A DNA stretch of 64,000 nucleotides from Adineta steineri. Its lineage: Eukaryota > Rotifera > Eurotatoria > Adinetida > Adinetidae. This document shows, piece by piece, positions 29,929 through 39,148 of this stretch (the first letter of the stretch is position 1; each line of letters starts with the position of its first letter). The stretch lies in assembly GCA_905250115.1 (NCBI GenBank), contig CAJNOI010000010.1, forward strand, positions 863,610 to 927,609, read 5' to 3'. The position numbers and the translations under genes are program-made. A model generated the notes under the pieces. The model ran no database searches. It saw only the letters and a list, made by a program, of their open reading frames with translations, and was not told where the DNA came from.

Positions 29929-32900
29929 ATGATGGAAGATCGATTTGTAACACGGTAGGTTTAATACATTGTAGATCAATAATATTTTAAAGACGTTATA
30001 TAAAACTTTTATTACAGACCATTTTCAAATAAAATTGATTCTCGCCTTCAAGCAGTCATTACATCACCATACATACAACCTCAACTTCATTATGCAAAAC
30101 TGGTATAAAATAATAGCTTAAAGTTTCTGTTTAAAGACTGATTTGCTTAGAGATCTCTCAAATAATTTTTCTTTTGATACATAGATAAATCGTCGTGGTC
30201 AGGTTGCTTCGAGTTATGATTATTTGCGTAGTCTGCCTTCTCAGAAGCGTCGACGACAAGAAGCAGTAACACCGGAAACTATTTTACGGTTTGTTATTCC
30301 TTTTTACACTTTTGTTTGTTTATTGATATAGATTTTAGTGCTTTCAAAAATGATCAAAATAATCGACTCAATCATTATCATCAAGTTGAGATTGCTTCAC
30401 GTCGTGCTACTTATAATAGTTTTGAGGTTAGAATAAAAAAAGAATTATAGTATGTTGAATATTCTTCTGTAAAGATTCTCGGTAGACGACATAGAAAACA
30501 AGCACACGAAAATGAAAAATCTTGTGAAAAAAGTATTCCCGTTTATTCATCGGTAAGTAAATAATATTATGAATAGAGAAAACGAATTAAATAAATTTTA
30601 GAAAGTAGAAAATAATGGTGAACGACAATCCCGAGTAACTTCTGCACGTAGTAGAAAATTAGAAGATAACAAAGATTTAACTGAACCTGAACAAAAACAA
30701 AATCATATTGAGCGAGTAAGTCTATCAGATAGTATATTTTAGAATATAATCGTTATCAAAGAAAATAATTTATTTTAGTTCGATAAAGTCGATGTACGTT
30801 CTTCTTCAGAACCCCATACATGCGAAATAACAATGTCGTATGGAACACGGAGTATTGTTAATTCTGCAAAACCTGCTCGTAATGAAATTATTGTCTTGCA
30901 ACAGCTTAGTACTGGCAAAAACTTAGTTATTTATAGAGGTTTTTTAACTGAAGGCGGTAAGTATCGTCATTAATATAGTTATTTCATAATGTATATTTTC
31001 CAGAATCCTTCTCATTTAAATCTCAACGACGACCCACATCAGCTTTCGCATTGGCTTTCTATTGCAAAGGATTTATTGATAGTATAGTAAATGATTGTTG
31101 TGAATTTGGATATTGTAGAAGAAATCAACATATTAATGAATACAGTCAATTCTCAGTTGTGCGAGTTCAAAATGCCATTCCATGTGAGAAGTAAGTGAAA
31201 TACTTATTATATAGATATACATTAGATAACTATATTATATTTTTTAGATGTCGTAAAAAATATGCTCAGAAAACACTATCATCGAATAATGTAAGTGAAA
31301 AAAAGATCACAAATATAAAAATCAATAGTAGTATTGTTAATTAAAGAGACAAAATTCACAGTCCCATCATAAAGAAAATCGACGTTATTTAACACCAACA
31401 CCAAACTCTTCAGGTAAAACGAAAGTGTTTATTAGATGAAGAAATTCATGTATTTTTATATTTACAGTTGGTAATCATGAGAAACGAGACTTAGATTCAA
31501 AACAAAATCATAGAAATAAAAAAGTAACTTATTCTATTTCTTTTTCAAATAACATAGATATCTATATTATATTGTATTACAGATAGTAAAACATAGAAGA
31601 CATTCAACGACAATGAATCCAATGAGTGACAATAGTAAGTAATATATCTATCGAGTTAAACAAACCATTTCATTCTTGAAAAATGCTTTTTTTTAGTTAA
31701 AGAAAAGAAGAGTGAACTACCTGAAGGATATAAACAAAGAACTACAGGTAAAATTTATTATCATAAAAAATTACTATTATAAAAAACTAGAACGATATAT
31801 TTATGTATAGACAAATCAGAAGTAGTTGGCTTCAGTCTCTTAGAATTAGCATTGGTACATGAAGAAGAACCATCTACACAAAGGATGCAAACAAATTCCG
31901 TCTGCTCATCGCTTGTTCCAGAAAACACAGCTAGACATAGCACTGATTTTCTTGGTAAAAAAAATTTGTTATAAGGATTCTTCCAAATAAAACTATTTGT
32001 TCATATAGAAGAGAAAATATCACCAACACCATCACAACAGCATCGAGTGATTCAAGAATGGGTGGATCAAATAGAAGCTGATCCATTGGATATTCCTAGA
32101 TCGACTTATAGTCCTGGTATCACAAATACAGAGAATACCTGTCAGATGCATTCACCTAGTTCATCACAACGTATGTATCTTATTTTTACACAAAATAAAT
32201 CTTTTCGAGAATCCCTTGAAACAAGTTTTATCTATAATTGTAATGTTTATCTGTTTAGAATTACAAATACACACACATCCAATTCAATCAATCAATGTAA
32301 TGCGTCATGAAAAAAACGTAGAAAGTTTTATTTATATTCTTGATGGTACTTTACAAATCTCTGATGATGATTTAACAAAACTACGTGGTGTTATAAATTT
32401 TGGATTAACGTTTAATAATATTAATGACAAAACATGTATCGAATATGTTAGTCAAGTTATCGATGAACAAATCATTATGATTTTATCCCGAACAAGTGTA
32501 AAAAATCTCGATAGAAATTTACAGAATTTTTCACAAATTCGTTTTATTTACGTTGTCGATAATGATAAAGATTTATCATATGATTCCAGGAAAATTCAAG
32601 GTATTCATGCTAATATATCCTGTGTATGTAGTCAACTAGAAAAAGATATATTGTTATGCACATCCGATCTTACTAAGATCGTGTCATACTCTGATGATGA
32701 CGATATTAATAATAGTACTTTTGCTTATACACAAGTACTGAAAGATATACTCTTAGAAATCGATGAAACAACTGATTTGAAAAAAGATATGTTAGAATTT
32801 TGTCGTCAACAGTATATTGGTAATGAAATACAATTGAGATTTATTGATGAATTTGAATATCATTTTCTACCTGATCAAGCTATTGCATGGTTTTCACGTC

Positions 32901-34201
32901 AAGAAACTTTTCTATTCAAAATGCTTACACGAGCATTTCGAATGTTAGAACCGGACATTCTCTTTCAACTTCGTTTTTTTATCCAACATCTTCATCAACA
33001 ATTGAAATCAAATCTTTCGACAACACCAATGACTGTTTATCGAACTCAATATATATCCACTGATGATATTGATTCAATATCAAAAAAGCAAAATGGTTTG
33101 CTTACATTTAATGGATTTCTCATGACATATAAAACTGAAGTTGAGGCACAGCAGCCTATTAATACTGATATGAAATTAGTTCGATTTGAAATAGAATTGA
33201 ATAAAACGATTCCTATGATGGAAATCAAAACGAATCCTGAGAATATACTCATAACTTTTGGAACTGTATTTCGCATCTCATCTATCAAACGAATGGATAA
33301 AGAAGTAATAATTATAAAATTAACGTTGGATAATGATATATTAAATACAGTACAACAGATAACAAAAAGTGTACAAGAGAACACTTATGGCCCTTTTCCA
33401 TTATTTCGTATAACCAAACTAATGAAACAAATGAAAAATATACAATATACAGAATATTTCTGTAATATCTTAGTAAATCATCCATTAATCATAAACGATG
33501 AAGCAGCAAATTCAACTGTTGCTGGATTATTTCATATGCTTTGTTGTTTCTATTATGAAAAAAAACAATATGATCATGCACTTGAACACTTACAGATATC
33601 TCTTAAAGCGTATTTACGTGTTTTATCATCGGATGACATTAAATTAACAACGACTTATAATAATATGGGAAGTATCTATCATCGACAAGGATTATATGAA
33701 CAAGCATTTCATTTTCATAAGAAAGCATATGATATACAAGTACACTATTCAAACTTTGATCCATATGCAATTGCTGCATACGCTTGTAATATTGCCTGTG
33801 TACTTGTAGAACAAGGCAAATATGAAGATGCAATTCCATATCTTCAACGTGATTTACAGATTCGAAAACGACTCTGTCCAAACAGAGACGATATACAATT
33901 ATCTACTAAATATCATAATCTTGCTGGAGCTCAATTTCGACTACAAAAATATAATAAAGCATTACAAAATTATCAGAAATGTCTTGCAATCGAACTTAAA
34001 TTACATTCATCAAATCATCCAACTATCGCTTTAACTTATTGTAATATGGCAACTGTATTAGAAGGTTTAAAACGATTGGAAGAAGCTATCGAAACAATTG
34101 AAAAGGCAATAAAACATTTGCTTTTAACAAGAAATGAAAATGATGAAGAAATACAATTGTATAAAGAATACAAAAAATCTTTGCAACAAAAACTTGTTTG
34201 A
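29929..34201 (+). CDS. Chimeric protein: ERICH3-type DUF4590 N-terminus joined to an ADP-ribosyltransferase-like/TPR module
   Basis: About 15 exons join without a stop to give roughly 1,125 residues (ATG 29929, stop 34199-34201). Residues 1-127 resemble the start of ERICH3, a ciliary protein (SSYDYLRSLPSQKRRRQEAV, NRLNHYHQVEIASRRATY). Residues about 180-290 are the DUF4590 domain (SYGTRSIVNSAKPARNEIIV, GKNLVIYRGFLTEGESFSFK, CCEFGYCRRN, ending IPCEKC). Residues 300-478 are a basic/Ser-rich linker of very short exons. The last exon (32259-34201) is a single 1.9-kb block. It holds the leading domain that precedes rotifer ARTs (FIYVVDNDKD, DQAIAWFSRQETFLFKMLTR, RFFIQHLHQQL), an ART fold around residues 735-820 (VYRTQY...FNGFLMTYK...TFGTVFRI), and four or five kinesin-light-chain-like TPRs (residues about 900-1110: TTYNNMGSIYHRQGLYEQAF and similar). 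The reading frame crosses the last intron (32172-32258) cleanly. An ART-only start at the Met of MRHEKNVES (about 32308) cannot be excluded. An AATAAA follows at 34246. Confidence 0.75.
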
Positions 34202-34245
34202 TATTATTCAAGATTTGTTTCTCTACTTTGATAATCGAATATATT

Positions 34246-34251
34246 AATAAA
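34246..34251 (+). terminator. Poly(A) signal AATAAA of the ERICH3/ART chimera
   Basis: A perfect AATAAA lies 45 bp after the stop codon. The opposing DRC2 gene has its own AATAAA on the minus strand at 34284-34289. The two 3' ends must therefore meet or overlap within about 40 bp. Confidence 0.55.
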
Positions 34252-34376
34252 ACGAGATAATTAAAATAATCAATTGTATTATGTTTATTTTAGAAAATAA
34301 GTAAAGATTTCAGAAAGACATACTACACAATATGTATATGGAAAAGAAAAAGACATACAAAATCAGATAGAAACTA

Positions 34377-36189
34377 TCAAAAGGCACTTTTCACATGCTG
34401 AGCCTCAATAACAACTTTAATTGGTCGAGAATTTGATATTTGTTTTGTTCCAGTTTGACCTCTATTTAAATTAAAACAAATATGTATATATTTATAAGAA
34501 ATAATAGTCGAAGTACATACTCAAGAATACGTCTTGATGAATAAATCATCAATGGATTAGTTTGATTCATAATTTCATCATTAACTGATATACCATCAAG
34601 ATATTGTTTTAATAACATTTTCAACTGCATATTTTCTGATTGTAAAATACTTCGTTCTTTTTCTAAAGATAATTTATCTAATGATACTTTACTAAATCGT
34701 TTCCAGAATGTATCTAATGCATCATATGTATACATATCCTTCAAGAGAAAAATTAATAAAATGAAATTAGATAAATATATATGAAAATTATACTTTAGCT
34801 AATTCTTCAAATGGTTGTTCGTAAAAAGCGGCTTCAACTTCAGCACGTTCTTCGTTAGTTAATGTTGATGCATAAAATGGAAGAATTTTTTCTTCTTCGG
34901 ATTCTAATTTACGACACATTTCGGAAAATGTTAAAATGGTTTCAGCTATTTTAACACGTTTTTCAAGTTTTTTCTCAGTTGAATCACATGTTGTAGCGAG
35001 TTTTATCAATCGTCGATGTAATTCTTCTTGCATTTCTGATAATTGAAGTTTTAATTTAAGTAAATATTGTTTCATACTATCTTTTTCCTAAAAACAAAAA
35101 ACTTTCGATTCATCTGTTGTATTTCTATAACAAATTACCTGTCCAACACGTTGCATTCGCGCTTGATGTGTCGCTTCAAGATTAGCAATTTGAGCTTTGA
35201 GATTATTAATTTTATCCTAAAAATACTCGATTATATTCATTTTCATAAGAATATTATTTACAGTCATTCGATTAATGTAAATTGTTGCTTCACGAATTTC
35301 TTTTGAATTTTTTTCATCTTTCATCTTATATTCTTGATATTGTGCTTTACTTTCTTTTATTCGTTCTTTATAAGTATCTGTTATACTTGTTGTTTCATTT
35401 TGTAATGCTGTTAAACGGTTTTCAACATCTAATTGATATTGCTGTATGTCTTCACGATACTTGAAAAAGTAAAAAAAATAGAATTAAGTTTTTTATATAA
35501 AATCTACAAACTCGATCTCGTAATTCTTCCATATTGGCTTGAAAATTTTGTTCAGCTGTTGTTTCCGTATCGAGAAAAGTTTTTTCCATATTATAAATAA
35601 TATTTTGTAATTCAGTCACTGAAGTATCTTGATCTTGAATGATTTTTTTACGTTCATCAAGAAATTCAAATTTCACTTGTTCAACATCTTTTTCATATTG
35701 ATCAAGTAATTTATCAATTGTTAATGTATGCATACCTAAATAAATTTCTTGTGTAATTAATTCTATGAAACATTTATTTATCTTACGAATCATTTTTTCA
35801 ATGGATTCAAGAAAACTTCGTAATGCCATGCTATATTGTTCTTCAGCTTCATCGATATCTGCTAATGATGATTTAATGACTGTATCTTTTCGATCAATAA
35901 TTCGCCCGAATGTTTGTGATAAAATTTCGATTTCTTTTTTTAATTCTTTCGATTTAGCTGCTCGCATAACGGCGAGCCATTGTGTATTTAATTTAAATGT
36001 ATTTCGTTCAGTAAATCTTTCTTCACGAGTTAATTTTTCCTACAAAATATTGAATATTGATAAAATCATTGAAATTTCTATAATATTTACTCGAAGAAAA
36101 TTATCGACAACAGCTAGTTTGACTTTATTTTGCACCTCTTCTTCGAGCGCCTTTTGTGTAGCGAGAAGATCTTGTTCAGTTGCCTCCAT
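34377..36189 (-). CDS. DRC2: Dynein regulatory complex subunit 2 (CCDC65)
   Basis: DRC2 is a coiled-coil subunit of the nexin-dynein regulatory complex that links doublet microtubules in motile axonemes. The start METEQ-type MEATEQDLLATQKALEEEV is followed by FKLNTQWLAVMRAAKSKEL, KKEIEILSQTFGRIIDRKDT and DIDEAEEQYSMALRSFLESI. These match the [20 protein letters not shown] and EAEEQYAHALRSHL region of human CCDC65. The middle and C-terminus give CRKLESEEEKILPFYASTLT, DTFWKRFSKVSLDKLSLEKE, LKQYLDGISVNDEIMNQTNP and a tail NSRPIKVVIEAQHVKSAF. The full-length protein is about 490 residues in about seven exons, almost all coiled coil, with no unexpected domain. The start lies only 95 bp from the CFAP68 stop, with several TTTCAG/CTAG acceptor-like sites just before the ATG. 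Co-transcription followed by spliced-leader processing is possible. It is convergent with the ERICH3/ART gene, 175 bp apart. Confidence 0.93.
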
Positions 36190-36284
36190 CTTTCTGAAAT
36201 TTCTAGTAATCTGAAACTGATAAAAAAAATATATGAATATTTTATTTCGAAAAGAGAAAATGTATAAAATAAAGTTCGGTATTT

Positions 36285-36909
36285 TTATTTAATTAGTTTA
36301 ACACCAGTACTAATTTCCATGCAAGCAAGACATCGATCTTTAGCTGCTGGGTTTTGAGGATAATCAACGGTAACTGTATATGGTTCAGGTTTAGGATCAA
36401 TTGTATATGTACGATCTTTACAATGCAAACAAACTTTTGTTGTTGTTGACCATGCTGGATCATTAGGTGCAAGTGCACGTTGACAATTACGACAATAACC
36501 AGCACGATATTCAGTTAAATATGTATTAACTGATTCTTTCATTTCAGGAAAATCAAATTCGGGTTGATGTCCAGGAAATGCATAACTACGAGGAACTAAA
36601 AGGAAAGTTTTTTTTTAAATAATTGATGAATTTTAAAAGAAAACTTACGTTGAAGATTACGAACTTCAGGTCGAGGTGGTTCCCCTCGATTAGTTCCAAA
36701 ACTACTTTCATATGTTGTTGAAAAATAACTATCATACTACAAAGAAATAATTTTTACGATAAAATAAATGAATTGTATTGAACAAAATTCACTTGGGATG
36801 GAAGTGGTTTTTGAACTCGCTCATTTTTTACATCAGCTCGTTCTTCTTGCCAATTATAGATTAATGTATGAGGACGATAAGGGTGGCTGAATGCGCTTGT
36901 CTTAAGCAT
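36285..36909 (-). CDS. CFAP68: CFAP68 (C11orf1) homologue with a cysteine-rich C-terminal extension
   Basis: CFAP68 is a small microtubule inner protein of ciliary doublets. Three exons start at the ATG 36907-36909 (MLKTSAFSHPYRPHTLIYNW) and continue QEERADVKNERVQKPLPSQ, YFSTTYESSFG and YAFPGHQPEFDFP, then a final TYLTEY. These line up with the GNWNEERYD, KPLPSQ, YFETTYDTSYN, WFPGHQPELDPP and TYMNSY blocks I know from vertebrate C11orf1. Beyond the point where that protein normally ends there are about 75 more residues with three CxxC pairs (CRNC, CLHC, CLAC), which look like a small zinc-binding knuckle, and a terminus MEISTGVKLIK. The extension is encoded in the same exon as the conserved end, so it is not a splice artefact. 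Family assignment rests on remembered sequence and should be tested by profile search. Confidence 0.75.
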
Positions 36910-37235
36910 GTTGAAATAATTGTTATAGAAATTGATAAAAATAACAACAACTGACAGACATAATACATAAAAGGCATTTGTTTTTTGTAACTAAGCAACA
37001 AAAAAAATCGAATGCATTATTTTGTAATGAAACTAATTACGATATTGATTCTGAAAATTAAGATGACAAATCTATGAATTTCTGATAGATAATTTAACGA
37101 TATCTTCATACTATTTTTTGAGACTAGCGCCATCTGTTGAATGCAATTCAAGTTAAAAAATAATTTTATTTAGTTCAAAAAAGAAAATTATAATAAATGT
37201 TATAAATGTTCATATATTTAGTCAAATAGGTTCAT
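36910..37235. other. Short intergenic spacer upstream of CFAP68
   Basis: These 326 bp are AT-rich. They contain the CFAP68 5' flank and the 3' end of the membrane orphan. No further feature was seen. Confidence 0.5.
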
Positions 37236-37928
37236 TCAATTTTTTATTAAATAAATGATCAGATTGATAATAAAAAATATGTAAGTAAAAGATGCCCACA
37301 TAGATGTTCCAGATGAAACTATCTCTCCAGTAGGTGGACATTCCGGGATACTTTTTGAAGTTGAACTAGGTTGTATTGTTGATCCTCCAGTTTCATTTAA
37401 ATAAAGAGTGACATTTAATACATCTGTACATCTTATGCTTCGATTAATAATTTTTTCTCCTTTAACATATAAATATTAGTTGCAAAAAAAAGAAGATTAA
37501 ATTAAGAAATCTTACTAGCAAGAAAACCAAGTTCAACAGCTAAAGCAGCAAGAAGTAATGTTAAAAGAAGACCAATAAGTAAATATGCCCAACAAGGACA
37601 TAAACATGAACGACATAAAGATGATGCAATTGGTGGACAACAGCATTGACATCGACTTATATTTGTCTATTCAGCGGAAAAAAATCATTAGAGAAATTTT
37701 ATTAGAAGAATTTTGTTTCTTACGCTTAAAAGTTTTTTACTTCGAATACGTTGTTTTATCGGTGGAGTTATTTGACTTTCAGTTATATAATGTGTTTCAC
37801 CAATTAAATTACCTGGTTGAAGACCAATTGAAGCCTATAGAATGATATACATATCTAGAGAGAAGTTTTAAAAGATATTTTCATAAGCTTACAGCTTGTC
37901 GTGTTGTATAGTTATTGAGAGTAGACAT
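37236..37928 (-). CDS. Unrecognised small membrane protein with a cysteine cluster
   Basis: Four exons join in frame from the ATG at 37926-37928 (MSTLNNYTTRQAASIGLQPG) to the stop at 37236-37238, giving about 170 residues. The order is a soluble N-terminus (GETHYITESQITPPIKQR), a dense cysteine cluster (CQCCCPPIASSLCRSCLCPC) directly before a strong membrane helix (WAYLLIGLLLTLLLAALAVE), and an outer segment with possible N-glycosylation sites (NVT, NET) and two Cys. A second hydrophobic C-terminus (YIFFIINLIIYLI) could be another helix or a GPI-type signal. The membrane-proximal cysteines suggest palmitoylation. I recognise no family. Frame continuity across three GT-AG introns supports a real gene. 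Confidence 0.65.
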
Positions 37929-38500
37929 GATGATTCTCGTTTGTTATTTCTTCAAATGATCAGAAATCTGATTTCGTTTCTTATATGACAAAAGAAAAAC
38001 GAGTGTAAAGTATTTATTTTGAAACCAAATCTTTTGCTTGAAAATCTATTTGTTATTGAAATAACTGACAGATGAATTTCAAGATCAGATGATGAAAAAT
38101 GAACTTGAATTAAATATCGACTTTACAATTCGGGTTTCTGCAAAGCAAACTTTTGATTTTCAATATTAATTCTCCTTTCAAGTAAACAACGTGGTAATGG
38201 TCATAAAAATATATCTTTTTTCTAGTAGTGTAGAACTTAATACGAATTTTAACCTATTTCACCTGTCCCCTCTCTTTTTATTTCTGTTAGAAATAATTTA
38301 CAGTACTTTTCTTTTCTTTATTTTCTTAGTAACAATAACGTAAGCAAGTACAAGTCTTCATCTTGGTTAACATGCAAAAAAACAAGCATAAGATAAAATA
38401 TTTTCACGTTTTGACAATAGAAACAAAAACGGAATATGTTCACTGTACAATAAAACAATAATAAATATCTACAAACGAAAAATAAATCTCATCATTCAGA
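37929..38500. other. Intergenic spacer, membrane orphan to RRM gene
   Basis: These 572 bp contain the orphan's 5' flank and the 3' flank of the RRM gene, which lies on the same strand. The sequence is AT-rich with poly-T tracts, and I see no gene or repeat in it. Confidence 0.5.
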
Positions 38501-39148
38501 TTAATGTGTTTCACCATAATTAATTCGATTTATTGAACATGATTGACAATAACAGTATCCACCAAATAATGTTCGATCAACTGATTGAATAAGAAAATAT
38601 GATTTTAGTAATGATTTTTGTTTTACATGTGCTTGATATACCTTCAAATAATAATCTTATTAAATAAACCAAAAAAATAATTCTTTCGCTTACTTGCATA
38701 CTACGACCATTGACTATTTGTCCATCCATTGATTGAATAGCTCGGATTGCATCAGCTTGTCTATAAGAATTATTTTTCTAGTTGATTATTAAAAAATGAA
38801 TATGAATACATACTTTTCAAAAGTTACAAATCCATAACCTCGTGATAGACCATTTCGTAATGGTATTTCAACATCATAGACTTGACCAAATGTCTATTCA
38901 TCATTAAATAGATAAATATATAATTAGAAAAAAAGAAGTTAATGAACAAAACTTACCGAAAATATCTTTTCAAGTTCAATAGTTGACCAATAATATGGAA
39001 TATTTGAAATCCAAAGACGCATTGGTGCTGGATGTATTTTCTACAAGTTTTCTGTTCATATAATCTTTTGATAATAAAACGAAAAACTTACTTGCAATGT
39101 AGAGGTAACATTTGGAGAAGTTATTGTTGATTGTTGAAAATGAAACAT
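38501..39148 (-). CDS. Small single-RRM RNA-binding protein
   Basis: Five exons from the ATG at 39146-39148 (MFHFQQSTITSPNVTSTLQ) to the stop at 38501-38503 give about 145 residues. One RRM occupies residues about 25-100. RNP2 is LWISNI, RNP1 is RGYGFVTF, and the segments VYDVEIPLRNGLSRG and ADAIRAIQSMDGQIVNGRSM complete the fold. Aromatic residues are present at the usual RNA-stacking positions. The RRM is nearest in look to RBFOX/DAZ-like domains, but it is too short and too bare for a firm placement. The C-terminal 45 residues are basic and then Cys-containing (GGYCYCQSCS), with no known motif. A (TA)n tract at 39200-39219 lies 50 bp upstream of the ATG. Confidence 0.8.

Noticed and set aside
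32216-32258. TTG-initiated N-terminal extension of the ART/TPR frame
   Set aside because: These bases are intron sequence: GTATGT at 32172 and TATCTGTTTAG ending at 32258 define a normal short intron.
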